Shown here: piece by piece, positions 25,710-34,822 of the stretch
Layout: each line of letters opens with the position of its first letter
Numbering within the stretch: position 1 is the first letter of the stretch
Assembly (NCBI GenBank): GCA_039808585.1
Contig: JBDHTJ010000003.1
Span: 1 to 64,000 of the forward strand
Length of the DNA: 64,000 bases
DNA from: AWTP1-13 sp039808585
GTDB lineage: Bacteria > Pseudomonadota > Alphaproteobacteria > Rhizobiales > Hyphomicrobiaceae
Direction: 5' to 3'
Made by a program: the position numbers and the translations under genes
Notes under the pieces: model-generated
The model's database searches: none
What the model was told of the DNA's origin: nothing
The model's input: the letters and a program-made list of their open reading frames with translations, nothing else

Positions 25710-26441
25710 ATGTCTCGTTTCAAGCGCATCGTCATCCTCACCGGCGCTGGCATCTCGGCGGAGTCGGGCATCGCGACCTTTCGCGACAAGGATGGGCTTT
25801 GGTCCAAGGTGGACTACCGGGACGTCGCCACGCCGCAAGGTTTTGCGCGCGATCCCGAGCGGGTGCTCGCCTTCTACAACATGCGCCGGCGCAAGAGTTC
25901 GGAGGCGAAGCCCAACGCAGCGCACTTCGCGTTGGCGCGGCTCGAACAGGAACATGCCTCTCGCAACGGCGGCCACGTGCTGGTCGTGACGCAGAACGTG
26001 GATTCTCTGCACGAAGCGGCGGGAACCAAGAACCTGCTCCATATGCATGGCCTGCATCGGCAGGCGCTGTGCAATCATTGTGGTGCGCGGCATCCGTGGG
26101 GGCTCGATGCGCCGGATCTCTCGATGACGCTTGCCTGCCCGGCCTGCGAGCGCACCGGGGGGCTGCGGCCCGACGTCGTGTGGTTCGGGGAGATGCCGTA
26201 TCACATGGAGGAAATCGGGGAGGCGCTGGCGCGCGCCGACCTCTTCATTTCCATCGGCACCAGCGGCAACGTCTATCCCGCGGCGGGGTTCGTGGCGGAG
26301 GCAAGGGGGAACGGCGCACACACGATCGAGCTCAATCTCGAACCATCGGAGGGAGCCTCCATGTTCCATGAGGCGCGCCACGGCAAGGCGACAGAGGTCG
26401 TGCCGGCTTATGTCGAGGAGATTCTGAGCGGCGGCGCCTGA
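25710..26441 (+). CDS. cobB: NAD-dependent protein deacylase (sirtuin)
   Basis: Removes acyl groups from lysines using NAD. 243 residues: TGAGISAESGIATFR, TQNVDSLHEAAGT, catalytic His113 in HMHG, and a zinc knuckle Cys121/Cys124 with Cys143/Cys146. YNMRRR places Tyr56 and Arg59 where class III sirtuins such as E. coli CobB bind succinyl-lysine, so desuccinylase activity is plausible. Converges with the TTC38-like gene. Confidence 0.94.
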   Translation: MSRFKRIVILTGAGISAESGIATFRDKDGLWSKVDYRDVATPQGFARDPERVLAFYNMRRRKSSEAKPNAAHFALARLEQEHASRNGGHVLVVTQNVDSLHEAAGTKNLLHMHGLHRQALCNHCGARHPWGLDAPDLSMTLACPACERTGGLRPDVVWFGEMPYHMEEIGEALARADLFISIGTSGNVYPAAGFVAEARGNGAHTIELNLEPSEGASMFHEARHGKATEVVPAYVEEILSGGA

Positions 26442-26473
26442 AAGGGCGTTGCCGACCTCCCCTTAGGTTAAGT

Positions 26474-26487
26474 TTGACAAGGATCAA
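26474..26487. promoter_or_regulatory. FNR-like motif in a convergent gap
   Basis: TTGACAAGGATCAA matches TTGA-N6-TCAA perfectly, but it lies between two gene ends, where no promoter is expected. It may be fortuitous. Confidence 0.25.
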
Positions 26488-26499
26488 TAAGCCTGGGCG

Positions 26500-26516
26500 A
26501 CGCCGCGGCGTTTTTC
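26500..26516 (+). terminator. Possible terminator after the sirtuin gene
   Basis: The palindrome ACGCCGCGGCGT (26500-26511) is followed by TTTTTC. The stem is only 4-5 bp, but the T-tract is clear and the position is right for termination of the sirtuin transcript. Confidence 0.45.
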
Positions 26517-26547
26517 TGGTCCGTATCGGACGAGAAGCACTTTCACA

Positions 26548-27864
26548 TCAGTGTGGCAGGCCCGCCAGCCATCGGCTGTCCCGCAGGGCAGGTCGCCTGT
26601 GCAGGCGCTTGTCGAGCAGGGTGCGTGCCTCCTGCACCTGTCCCGACTGCATCAGCGCGACGAGCAAGGTGTCTTCGACGATGTCGCGCTGCGCATGACT
26701 TCCACCGATGCGGACGACGTCGGCGGCGACCGGCTTGAGAAGGCTCGCACATTCGGCGTAGTCACGGGCGGCGAAAGCCTGCGCCGCGCGGCAGATGGCG
26801 AGCACGACCGGCCCCGGGGGTAACTTTCCGGATGCGAGGCGCGCATCAAGCTCGCGCAGGCGGCTGGCAAAGGCATCGCGATTGCCGGTGGCGGCGGCGG
26901 CCATCGCCACGTGCACATCCGCGAACGCGACGCCCGCCTGCGGAAACAGCTGCAGGGCATCGCGTGCGACGTCGTCCCACAGGGCCGGATCCACGGTGTG
27001 GCCGCATACCCAGATCCGCCACAACAACGAAGCACGGTCCGTTACGGCGTTGAGCGGAGCTGCCGTGGAGACCTCGCGCGCAATCGCGCGCTTGTAGATG
27101 TCGAGTGCCCGTGCGGCATCCTCTTTCTCGAGGGCGAGGAGGGCCTGGTGCCAGGCAATGTGGCCGTGCAGGATGCCCTTGCGGTCGTATCCGGGCAGCC
27201 AGCCATCGATGAAATGGTCGGCGTCCTCGAGCGATCCATCCTCGTACATGGCATGGGCGAGGGCGTGAGCCGCATTTGCGTTCTCGCGCCGGAGGTCGAG
27301 GCCTTTCTGCGTGAGATGGCGGCCGGCGCCAACGGCACCGTTCTCCGTGTGCGACCAGCCCAGATAGGTGAGGAACCACCAGTCCTCACCGTAGTGCCGC
27401 GCGTGCCGCTCGCACAGGTCGACGCGGGCCTGGTCGTGGTTCGCAATGCCGGAGAAGGCGTACAGCCCGAACGCGCCCAGCGGGAGGGACAGGATCACGG
27501 CATCGCGCGGCCAGTTTTCCAGGTGGGCGAGCGACGCTTCGAGCGACTTTGCAGGCTGCCCTTCGATGCCGACTGCAATCGCCTCGATGTGCGACCTCTC
27601 GCGGTCGGTGCCGTTGCTTGCGCCAAGCTGCCGTGCCAGGGCGGCCTTCTGGCGGGCGAGTGGCGCCTCCGCGTAGGCGAAGTGCATGCGCGCGCGGGCG
27701 ATCAGCGCAAGAGCGAACGAGGGGTCGTGCTGCAAGGCCTCGTCGAAGCACTCTGCCGCGCCCGGCCATGCGGCGAGCATCAAGTCATGTCCGCGCCGGT
27801 AGGCCTCCGCAGCCCGATGCGAGTTGGTTGATAACTCCAAGCCGTACCGGTCCTCGAAGGCCAT
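26548..27864 (-). CDS. TTC38-like tetratricopeptide repeat protein
   Basis: 438 residues made almost entirely of helix pairs in the TTC38 style: SHRAAEAYRRGHDLMLAAWPGAAECFDEALQ near the start, GWSHTENG, AAHALAHAMYEDG and HGHIAWHQALLALE in the centre. No signal peptide or membrane helix, so cytoplasmic. Family function is unknown; TPR folds hold protein partners. It is 15 bp downstream of the aminotransferase gene and so is probably the last gene of that operon. Confidence 0.85.
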   Translation of the reverse strand: MAFEDRYGLELSTNSHRAAEAYRRGHDLMLAAWPGAAECFDEALQHDPSFALALIARARMHFAYAEAPLARQKAALARQLGASNGTDRERSHIEAIAVGIEGQPAKSLEASLAHLENWPRDAVILSLPLGAFGLYAFSGIANHDQARVDLCERHARHYGEDWWFLTYLGWSHTENGAVGAGRHLTQKGLDLRRENANAAHALAHAMYEDGSLEDADHFIDGWLPGYDRKGILHGHIAWHQALLALEKEDAARALDIYKRAIAREVSTAAPLNAVTDRASLLWRIWVCGHTVDPALWDDVARDALQLFPQAGVAFADVHVAMAAAATGNRDAFASRLRELDARLASGKLPPGPVVLAICRAAQAFAARDYAECASLLKPVAADVVRIGGSHAQRDIVEDTLLVALMQSGQVQEARTLLDKRLHRRPALRDSRWLAGLPH

Positions 27865-27879
27865 GGTCCCACTCCTAGG

Positions 27880-29049
27880 TTAATTGGCGAGCAGCTTCCC
27901 GATGCGGCTGACAGCTTCGCGAATATTGTCGATGGAATTCGCGTATGAGAAGCGAATGTAGCCTTCGCCGTGAATGCCGAAGCTGGTGCCGGCCACCGTT
28001 GCGACGCCGGCCTCCTCCAGCATCTTGTTCTGCAGCTCGCGTGCGGTGAAACCAGTGCCGGAAATATTAGGGAAGGCATAGAAGGCGCCAGCCGGGTCGA
28101 GACAACGGAAACCCGGCAGCGCATTGAGAAGCGGCACGATTGCGCGGCGGCGTTCGTCGAATGCGGCCACCATCTTCATTGCCTCGTCCTGCGGGCCCTC
28201 GAGCGCGGCAATGCCTGCGAACTGCGTTGGGGCGTTGACGCAGCTGTGCGAGTTCACGCAGAGGCGCACGACGTGCTCGACGAGCTGCTTTGGCCAGACG
28301 GAGAAGCCCAGCCGCCAGCCAGTCATGGCGTAGGTCTTCGACCAACCATCGAGGATGATGAGCTGATCCCGGATCTCGGGATACTTCAGCAGGCTTTCGT
28401 GCTTGCGCCCGCCGTAGAGCATCTGCGAGTAGATCTCGTCGGACATCAGTGCGACGCTCGGGTGCTTCACAAGGCCTGCAACAAGCTTCTTCACCTCGGC
28501 CTCGGACACGGCGCCGCCGCAAGGATTGTTCGGGCTGTTGATGATGATGAGACGCGTCTTTGGCGTGATCTGGGACAGCACTTGCTCGGCCGTGAAGGCA
28601 AAGCCGTTCTCTTCCTTGAGTGCGATGGGAACGGGGGTGGCGCCCGTATACTGGATCATCGACCGATAGATCGGAAAACCCGGATCGGGATACATGATCT
28701 CCGCGCCCGGCTCGCCGAACATCAGAACGGCAAAGAACATGGTGGGCTTGCCGCCGGGCATGATCACCACCGTATCGGGATGCACCTCGACGCCGTGGCG
28801 GCGCTTGAGATCGGCGCACACGGCCTCGCGCAGCGGCAGGATGCCCTGGGCAGGCGTATAGCCATGCTGGCCGTCCCGCAGCGCCTTGATCGCCGCCTCG
28901 ACGATGTGTTGCGGCGTCTTGAAGTCCGGCTGGCCGATGCCGAGGTTGATGATGTCGCGCCCTTCGCGCTTGAGCGCGTCGGCGCGCGCCAGCACCTCGA
29001 ACGCGGTTTCCGTTCCGAGGCGGGCCAAGTTTGGCACCAGTTTCAACAT
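27880..29049 (-). CDS. Class I/II aminotransferase (PLP-dependent)
   Basis: 389-residue fold-type I enzyme of the aspartate/alanine/LL-diaminopimelate aminotransferase group. PLP Lys238 in GWSKTYAMTGWRLGF, NSPNNPCGG (171-179), DEIYS (204-208), and the substrate Arg in YIRFSYA near the C-terminus. The start MLKLVPNLARLG is the canonical one; the longer frame to 29208 runs into panB. The amino donor is not predictable. Between panB (49 bp) and the TTC38-like gene (15 bp). Confidence 0.92.
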   Translation of the reverse strand: MLKLVPNLARLGTETAFEVLARADALKREGRDIINLGIGQPDFKTPQHIVEAAIKALRDGQHGYTPAQGILPLREAVCADLKRRHGVEVHPDTVVIMPGGKPTMFFAVLMFGEPGAEIMYPDPGFPIYRSMIQYTGATPVPIALKEENGFAFTAEQVLSQITPKTRLIIINSPNNPCGGAVSEAEVKKLVAGLVKHPSVALMSDEIYSQMLYGGRKHESLLKYPEIRDQLIILDGWSKTYAMTGWRLGFSVWPKQLVEHVVRLCVNSHSCVNAPTQFAGIAALEGPQDEAMKMVAAFDERRRAIVPLLNALPGFRCLDPAGAFYAFPNISGTGFTARELQNKMLEEAGVATVAGTSFGIHGEGYIRFSYANSIDNIREAVSRIGKLLAN

Positions 29050-29098
29050 TGCAGTTTCCCCCAACGTGGCTCTCTCGCGCTCCGGGCGAGAGAATGTT

Positions 29099-29953
29099 TC
29101 ATGCTTTTGTCTTGGGCTTCGCCTTGCCTTCGTCGCGCATGCCGTAGGTGTGTTCCGGCGCCGGGAAGGTGCGGGCGCGCACCTCAGAGGCGTAAGCTGC
29201 GATCGCATCCCGGATGACCTCGCCGACGCGGCCGAATTCCTTTACGAATTTCGGCACGCGTGGCGACAGGCCGAGCATGTCCTCCATGACGAGGATCTGT
29301 CCGTCACAGCCGGCGGAAGCGCCAATGCCGATGGTGGGGATGGGGATGGCAGCGGTGATCTTGCGCGCAAGCTCCTCGGCCATGGCTTCGAGCACGATGG
29401 CGAACGCGCCGGCCTCCGAGACGAGGCGGGCGTCCTCTTCAATGGCGGCCCACTCATCCTTGACGCGGCCTTGCGTCTTGAAGCCGCCCAGCACGTTGAT
29501 CGATTGCGGCGTGAGCCCGATGTGGGCCATGACAGGAATGCCGCGTTCCACCAGGAAGCGGATGGTCTCGGCCATGCGGCGGCCGCCTTCGAGCTTCACG
29601 GCGCCACAGCCCGTTTCCTTCATGATACGGGCGGCATTGCGGAAGGCGACGGCGGGGCTCTCCTCATAGGAGCCGAACGGCATGTCCACCACGACGAGGG
29701 CGCGCTTTGCCCCTCTTGCCACGGCCCTGCCATGCATGATCATGAGCTCTAGCGGCACGGGCACGGTGCTCTCGTAGCCGTGCATCACCATGCCCAGGCT
29801 GTCGCCCACGAGAAGGAAGTCCACGAAGGGGTCGGCGATCGCAGCGGTGTGGGCGTGGTAGGACGTGAGGGACACGATCGGGTCGTGGCCCTTCCGTGCC
29901 GTGATCTCCGGTGCCGTGATGCGCTTGGTCGGGACTGGTGGCTGCGCCGACAT
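29099..29953 (-). CDS. panB: 3-methyl-2-oxobutanoate hydroxymethyltransferase
   Basis: First committed step to pantothenate and coenzyme A: transfers a hydroxymethyl group from methylene-THF to 2-oxoisovalerate. 284 residues: LTSYHAHTAAIAD, LVGDSLGMVMHGYESTVPV, VVVDMPFGSYEES, VKLEGG, PVMAHIGLTPQS and the catalytic Glu in IVLEAMAEELA. panC is not adjacent. A Lys-rich C-terminal tail (GKAKPKTKA) is unremarkable. Confidence 0.95.
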   Translation of the reverse strand: MSAQPPVPTKRITAPEITARKGHDPIVSLTSYHAHTAAIADPFVDFLLVGDSLGMVMHGYESTVPVPLELMIMHGRAVARGAKRALVVVDMPFGSYEESPAVAFRNAARIMKETGCGAVKLEGGRRMAETIRFLVERGIPVMAHIGLTPQSINVLGGFKTQGRVKDEWAAIEEDARLVSEAGAFAIVLEAMAEELARKITAAIPIPTIGIGASAGCDGQILVMEDMLGLSPRVPKFVKEFGRVGEVIRDAIAAYASEVRARTFPAPEHTYGMRDEGKAKPKTKA

Positions 29954-30047
29954 CGTCAATCCTCCAGGGTCGTTACCGCAGCCTTCGCCAGGGGGGCCGC
30001 TTGAAGCGCTAGTTCTAGCCCATGGAAAGGGCAGCCGGAAGGCTGCC

Positions 30048-31424
30048 TCAGTGATGATGGTCCTGGCCGCAGGTGCCGGAAGCGCAGGCGCCGAGGGCTT
30101 CGACCTGCCGGGTAAGGGCGTTGGCTGTTCGCAACAGACGCCCGTCGTCGCGGTAGCCGCCGACGAGTTGCACGCCCATGGGCATGCCGTCCACGTCCAA
30201 AAGCGGCAGGTTGATCGCCGGAAGCCCGAGGTAGGTCCAGAAGGCGCAGAAGATTGGATTGCCGGTGCTGCCATGGCCTTTCGGCGCGACTCCGAGAGCT
30301 GATGGCGTGAGGATCGCACCGTGGTTGGTGACGATCTCCTCGATCGTCTCGTGGAACTTCGCCCGCGCGTTGAGGGCTGCGAAGTATTGCGTGGCGGAGA
30401 TGCGGCGGCCGTCCTCGATCATGCCGGCGACTGTCTTGCTCAAAAGGTCCGGCGTCTTATCGAGAAGGGGACCAAACGTGACCGCGAGTTCGACCCGGTT
30501 GACGATGCGAGCGGCTTCGACCCCGGCCTCGGTGGTATGATCGATGGAGATCTCCATGACCTGCGAGCCCAGCTGCTCGACGAGTTCGCCGAAAGCCTCA
30601 TGCGTCACGGGATCGGCCATGCTCCAGGCATGCGTCTTGACGAAGGCGAACATCGGCGGCAGGGGCCAGTGCTGTTGCGCCGTTGCCAGCAGGGGCGGCC
30701 GCGCGGTGGCGCGGGTGGCATCGTCCCCCGTGTCGTGTGCCTGCATGATCTCCACCGCGAGGGCCGCGTCATCGACGGTACGCGTGAGGACGCCCAACGT
30801 ATCGAGTGATCGCGATTGCTCGAGGACGCCCGTGCGCGGGATCAGACCGAACGATGGCTTATAGCCCACGACGCCACAGAAGGCTGCCGGCCGCACCACG
30901 GAGCCGATGGTCTGGGAGCCGAGTGCCAGCGGCGCCATGCCGGCTGCGATCGCTGCGGCCGAGCCTGAAGATGATCCGCCGGGTGTGTGCTCGGGATTGT
31001 AGGGGTTTCTGGTGCGCGGCGGTTCGAGCGTCGCAAGCTCTGTCGTGACGGTCTTGCCCAGAATGACGGCGCCGGCCTCCTTGAGTGACGCCACACACGC
31101 GGCGTCCCGCTTCGGCTGACGGCCGGCGAAGATGCGGCATCCGTGCTCAGTGGGCATGTCTTCGGTATCGATGATGTCTTTCACCGCCACGGGCACGCCG
31201 TGCAGGCGGCCGATGCCGCGGCCCGTTCGCATCTGCGCGTCGCGGTCCCGCGCCTGGGCCAGCGCGTGCTCTCGATCGAGGAACTGGAAGGCGCCGATGT
31301 CGGCGTCCTTTGCGGCGATCTGGTCGAGGCAAGCCGTTGTCAGTTCGACCGACGTCAGCTCGCCTTTGGCAATGCGCCGCGCGGCTTCGCAGGCAGAAAG
31401 GGAAATCAGGGCGGCGTTGGTCAT
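30048..31424 (-). CDS. Amidase (amidase signature family)
   Basis: Hydrolyses a carboxamide; 458 residues. The catalytic triad is visible: Lys82 in VAVKDI, a cis-Ser in GGSSSGSA (149-156) and nucleophile Ser175 in GSQTIGSVVRP. The rest matches GatA/AtzE-like enzymes, but no GatB or GatC is near, so a catabolic amidase is likelier. A His/Cys tail (CASGTCGQDHHH) is unusual. It follows tctC after a strong terminator, suggesting that the transporter imports the amidase product or substrate. Confidence 0.9.
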   Translation of the reverse strand: MTNAALISLSACEAARRIAKGELTSVELTTACLDQIAAKDADIGAFQFLDREHALAQARDRDAQMRTGRGIGRLHGVPVAVKDIIDTEDMPTEHGCRIFAGRQPKRDAACVASLKEAGAVILGKTVTTELATLEPPRTRNPYNPEHTPGGSSSGSAAAIAAGMAPLALGSQTIGSVVRPAAFCGVVGYKPSFGLIPRTGVLEQSRSLDTLGVLTRTVDDAALAVEIMQAHDTGDDATRATARPPLLATAQQHWPLPPMFAFVKTHAWSMADPVTHEAFGELVEQLGSQVMEISIDHTTEAGVEAARIVNRVELAVTFGPLLDKTPDLLSKTVAGMIEDGRRISATQYFAALNARAKFHETIEEIVTNHGAILTPSALGVAPKGHGSTGNPIFCAFWTYLGLPAINLPLLDVDGMPMGVQLVGGYRDDGRLLRTANALTRQVEALGACASGTCGQDHHH

Positions 31425-31529
31425 GAATGGTCCTTATGGGGCAGGTCCTGGCGGGCGACGGCATGCAAGCGGACGCGCACAATGCCTCGACAGCGGCCGA
31501 TTTTCCAGAGCGGAGGTATCTCCGGCGCC

Positions 31530-31566
31530 GAAACAAAGAAAATGGCCGGCGGAGAAGCCGCCGGCC
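31530..31566 (-). terminator. Terminator after tctC
   Basis: Perfect 9-bp stem GGCCGGCGG (31544-31552) / CCGCCGGCC (31558-31566), 5-base loop. On the minus strand it is followed by ATTTTCTTTGTTT. It ends the tctBAC transcript before the amidase gene. Confidence 0.85.
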
Positions 31567-31593
31567 AATGGAAACTCCAGATAGTAAGCGTGC

Positions 31594-32574
31594 TCAGTTA
31601 GCGGTGACGCCTGCGGCCTTCAAGACCGGGGTCCAGCGTGCAACCTCGCTTTCAACCAGCTTCTGCAAGGCCTCAGGCGTGCGCCCAGCGGTATCGGGAA
31701 TGACGCTGCCGAGCTCGATGAGGCGCTTGCGCACTGTTTCGTCGTCGAGCGCCTTTACCATGGCGGCGTTGAGCTTCGCGACGATCTCGGGCGAGGTCCC
31801 CTTCGGCGCGAAGATCGCGTTCCATGCCGAGACCTGGAATTCCGGGAGGCCGGCTTCCTTGGTTGTCGGCACGTCCTTCAAGGCGTTGGAACGGCTATCG
31901 GTCGCGATACCGTAGGCCTTGATGGAGCCAGACTGAATCTGGGAGACGAGATTGACGATCTGATCGCAGGCGAAGTCTACCTGGCCGGAAACAAGATCGT
32001 TCAGAACGGGGCCTGTGCCGCGATAGGCGACGCGGGCAGTCTTCGTTCCCATCAGCGACTGGAGCAGGGTGCAGGTGGTGAAGGAGACTGAGCCGACGCC
32101 GGCGTGGGCCTCGTTGACCTTGTCCTGGTTCTTCTTCACGTATTCGACGAATTCCTTGAGGTCTTTGGCCGGAAAGTCCTTCTTCGCCACGATTAGGATC
32201 GGGGTGCCGGCGACAAGGCCGATGTTGGCGAAGTCCTTGGCCGGGTCATACTTGAGGTTGGGATAAAGAGCGACGGCCGCCGCGTGCGTGCCCATGTGCC
32301 CCATCATGATGGTGTAACCGTCGGGCTTGGCTTGCGACGCGCGGGTGATGCCCGTGGTGCCGCCAGCGCCAGCGACGTTCTCCACGACCACTGACTGACC
32401 TAGCGTCTTGCCCATGTGCTCGCCGACGATGCGGGCGATGATGTCTGTCGGGCCGCCAGCCGCGAACGGTACGACCATCGTAATCGGCTTGTCCGGGTAT
32501 TGCGCCGCTGCCGGGAAGCCGGTGGCCAGAAGGGCTGCAATTCCGGCCAGGGCCGATGCGAAACGTTTCAGCAT
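31594..32574 (-). CDS. tctC: Tripartite tricarboxylate transporter substrate-binding protein (TctC/Bug)
   Basis: Periplasmic receptor of a TTT importer, 326 residues. Signal peptide MLKRFASALAGIAALL to AAA, then YPDKPITMVVPFAAGGPTDIIAR, typical of Bug proteins, with VVENVAGAGGTTG and KPDGYTIMMGHMGTHA forming the ligand pocket. Such proteins bind citrate, other carboxylates or amides. Third gene of the tctB-tctA-tctC operon, preceded by two intercistronic hairpins. Confidence 0.92.
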   Translation of the reverse strand: MLKRFASALAGIAALLATGFPAAAQYPDKPITMVVPFAAGGPTDIIARIVGEHMGKTLGQSVVVENVAGAGGTTGITRASQAKPDGYTIMMGHMGTHAAAVALYPNLKYDPAKDFANIGLVAGTPILIVAKKDFPAKDLKEFVEYVKKNQDKVNEAHAGVGSVSFTTCTLLQSLMGTKTARVAYRGTGPVLNDLVSGQVDFACDQIVNLVSQIQSGSIKAYGIATDSRSNALKDVPTTKEAGLPEFQVSAWNAIFAPKGTSPEIVAKLNAAMVKALDDETVRKRLIELGSVIPDTAGRTPEALQKLVESEVARWTPVLKAAGVTAN

Positions 32575-32594
32575 TCAGGGCTCCTCAAGAAACT

Positions 32595-32620
32595 GGCCCC
32601 GGAGGTTTCGATCCGGGGCC
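32595..32620 (-). promoter_or_regulatory. Intercistronic hairpin before tctC
   Basis: GGCCCCGGA (32595-32603) / TCCGGGGCC (32612-32620) with an 8-base loop, about 20 bases ahead of the tctC start. No T-tract, so it probably protects the tctC message from decay or sets its relative amount. Confidence 0.5.
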
Positions 32621-32665
32621 GAAGGCTCATAGGCTGTAGATGTGATGGTTGGGGATCAACATCAA

Positions 32666-32683
32666 GTCAGCCTTAAGGCTGAC
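32666..32683. promoter_or_regulatory. 18-bp palindrome in the tctA-tctC gap
   Basis: GTCAGCCTTAAGGCTGAC is a perfect palindrome lying 40 bp past the tctA stop. It could be an mRNA hairpin or an operator. Confidence 0.4.
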
Positions 32684-32723
32684 GAGGGCGTGAACCCCCG
32701 GCCACCCGTTAGCAGAAACGCGC

Positions 32724-34256
32724 CTAGTCCTCGACGAAGACTTTGTCGCGGCTCTGGCGGATGGATGGCAGCACCGCGATGATCACCAGGATCAACGAGA
32801 GCACCAACAGGCCCGAGCTGAGCGGACGGGCGCAGGTCCCATTCCAGAGCTGGCAGTCGACGAAGGTCTTGAAGCTGCCACGCGAGATCACAAGGGCTTG
32901 GCGCAGCTTCTCTTCCATCAGCTTGCCCAGAACGAAGCCCAGCAGGAGGGGCGCAGGCTCCAGGCCGAACTTCAAAAGCGCGTAGCCGAAGATGCCGAAA
33001 CCCGCCGTCATAATCACTTCAGTCGGCGAGTTGTTGATCGAGTAGATGCCGATGCAGCAGAGCAGCACGATCGAGGGGAACATGAGGCGGTAGGGCACCT
33101 TGAGGAGACGCACCCACAGACCGATCAGCGGCAGATTGATGATGAGCAGCATCAGATTGCCGATCCACATTGAGGCAATCATGCCCCAGAACAGCTGTGG
33201 CTGCTTGGTCATGATCTGCGGGCCGGGAACGATGCCATGGATGGTCATGGCGCCCACCATGAGCGCCATCACCGCGTTCGGCGGGATGCCGAGCGTCAGG
33301 AGGGGAATGAAGGCTGTTTGAGCGCCGGAGTTGTTGGCCGATTCAGGGCCCGCGACGCCCTCGATGGCGCCCTTGCCGAAGCGGGAGCTATCCTTGGCGA
33401 GTTTCTTCTCCAGCGTATAGGAGGCGAACGGACCCAGCACGGCGCCATTGCCCGGCAACAAGCCCAGGATGGAGCCGAGCACCGTGCCTCGGGCGATCGG
33501 CGCCGCTGCCTGCCTGAAGTCCTTGCGGTTGGGCAGCAGGTTGCCGATGGCGGCATGCACCACATCGCGGGTCTGGCTCGACTCGAGATTGCGCAGGATT
33601 TCGGCAAAGCCGAACATGCCCATGGCGACAACGGCGACATCGAGACCGTCGGAGATTTCACTCCAGCCGAACGTAAGCCGTTCCTCGCCGCTCTCGAGAT
33701 CGGTCCCGACGGTGGAGAGCAGAATGCCTACGAGGATGACGCCAATGGCCTTGACCACCGAGCCGCGCGCCAGCACGACGGCGAACATCAGGCCGAGGAC
33801 CATGAGCGAGAAATAATCGGCAGGGCCGAACAGCAACGCCATCTTCGTGAGCGGCGCGGCCATGGCTGCAATGACCACGGTGGCAACACAACCAGCGATG
33901 AAGGATCCGATAGCGGCGATCCCGAGGGCGACGCCGGCACGGCCTTGCTTTGCCATCTGATGACCGTCGAGCGTGGTTACGACGGAGGTTGCCTCGCCTG
34001 GAATGTTGACGAGGATGGCCGTCGTCGAGCCACCATACTGGGCACCGTAGTAGATGCCGGCGAGCATGATGAGTGCGCCGACAGGATCGAGGCCGAAGGT
34101 GATCGGCAGCAGCATCGTGATGGTGGCGATGGGGCCGACGCCCGGCAGTACGCCGATCAGCGTGCCGATGAGACAGCCGAGGAAGCAAAGCCCTAGGTTC
34201 TTGAGGGACAGTGCGACTTGCAGCCCGAGAGAAAGGTTCGAGACGAGATCGTACAC
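32724..34256 (-). CDS. tctA: Tripartite tricarboxylate transporter, large permease TctA
   Basis: 510-residue inner-membrane channel subunit with about 11-12 helices. Family marks: GTLIGVLPGVGPIATITMLLP, YGAQYGGSTTAILVNIPGEATSVVTTLDG and a second half repeat with PGNGAVLGPFASYTLEKK. Middle gene of the operon, 10 bp after tctB. Confidence 0.95.
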   Translation of the reverse strand: MYDLVSNLSLGLQVALSLKNLGLCFLGCLIGTLIGVLPGVGPIATITMLLPITFGLDPVGALIMLAGIYYGAQYGGSTTAILVNIPGEATSVVTTLDGHQMAKQGRAGVALGIAAIGSFIAGCVATVVIAAMAAPLTKMALLFGPADYFSLMVLGLMFAVVLARGSVVKAIGVILVGILLSTVGTDLESGEERLTFGWSEISDGLDVAVVAMGMFGFAEILRNLESSQTRDVVHAAIGNLLPNRKDFRQAAAPIARGTVLGSILGLLPGNGAVLGPFASYTLEKKLAKDSSRFGKGAIEGVAGPESANNSGAQTAFIPLLTLGIPPNAVMALMVGAMTIHGIVPGPQIMTKQPQLFWGMIASMWIGNLMLLIINLPLIGLWVRLLKVPYRLMFPSIVLLCCIGIYSINNSPTEVIMTAGFGIFGYALLKFGLEPAPLLLGFVLGKLMEEKLRQALVISRGSFKTFVDCQLWNGTCARPLSSGLLVLSLILVIIAVLPSIRQSRDKVFVED

Positions 34257-34266
34257 GGGGTATCCC

Positions 34267-34767
34267 TCAGAACGGGCCGTAGCCAGGGGGGAAGATGGGG
34301 ATTGGCAGGCGCAGCAGGAACTTGAACAGGCCGATGCACAGCGCGGTCATGATCAAGGAGAAAATCACGAGTTCCAGGGGGCGCGTATCGCGGTCGGCCA
34401 TGCCGGCGACAATCACGCACAGGGGGCCAGCCACCGCCAACCCAAAGGTCCGGATGCACAACGCGAAGACCAGCACGGCGCCAAGCACGAAAACCAAGCC
34501 GCGGATGCCCCAGGCTTCCAGCTTGTCGCCCTGAACAAAAAGCCCTTGCAAGGCAATGGCCAGCCCGAACACGCCGACGAGGACCGCCACCGACTTCGGC
34601 AACAGGCCCGAGCCGATGCTGTTCATGTGCCCGAACGGCAGGTTGAAGGCGCCGATATAGCCGACCACGGCTATAGCGAGGAGAAACAGGCCTCCTCCGA
34701 AGTCGAGGGGGGACTTGATGATCCCCGGCGGCCTTTCCTCAACAGCGCTTTCGGCTGCGTCTGCCAT
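34267..34767 (-). CDS. tctB: Tripartite tricarboxylate transporter, small permease TctB
   Basis: 166 residues with four hydrophobic helices (about 22-45, 55-75, 85-120, 130-160), the expected layout of the poorly conserved TctB subunit. Identification rests on size, topology and its place before tctA. First gene of the operon; its upstream region carries AGCTTG/CAAGCT sites. Confidence 0.88.
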   Translation of the reverse strand: MADAAESAVEERPPGIIKSPLDFGGGLFLLAIAVVGYIGAFNLPFGHMNSIGSGLLPKSVAVLVGVFGLAIALQGLFVQGDKLEAWGIRGLVFVLGAVLVFALCIRTFGLAVAGPLCVIVAGMADRDTRPLELVIFSLIMTALCIGLFKFLLRLPIPIFPPGYGPF

Positions 34768-34822
34768 CCCGTTATCTCCCCTAGAACCTTATTGTCACCG
34801 GCCGTGCCGTTTCCGGTGGTGC

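Noticed and set aside
25704..25720. AGAGCATGTC at the sirtuin start, like the left end of the hairpin repeat
   Set aside because: Only about 10 bases match and the rest of the element is absent.
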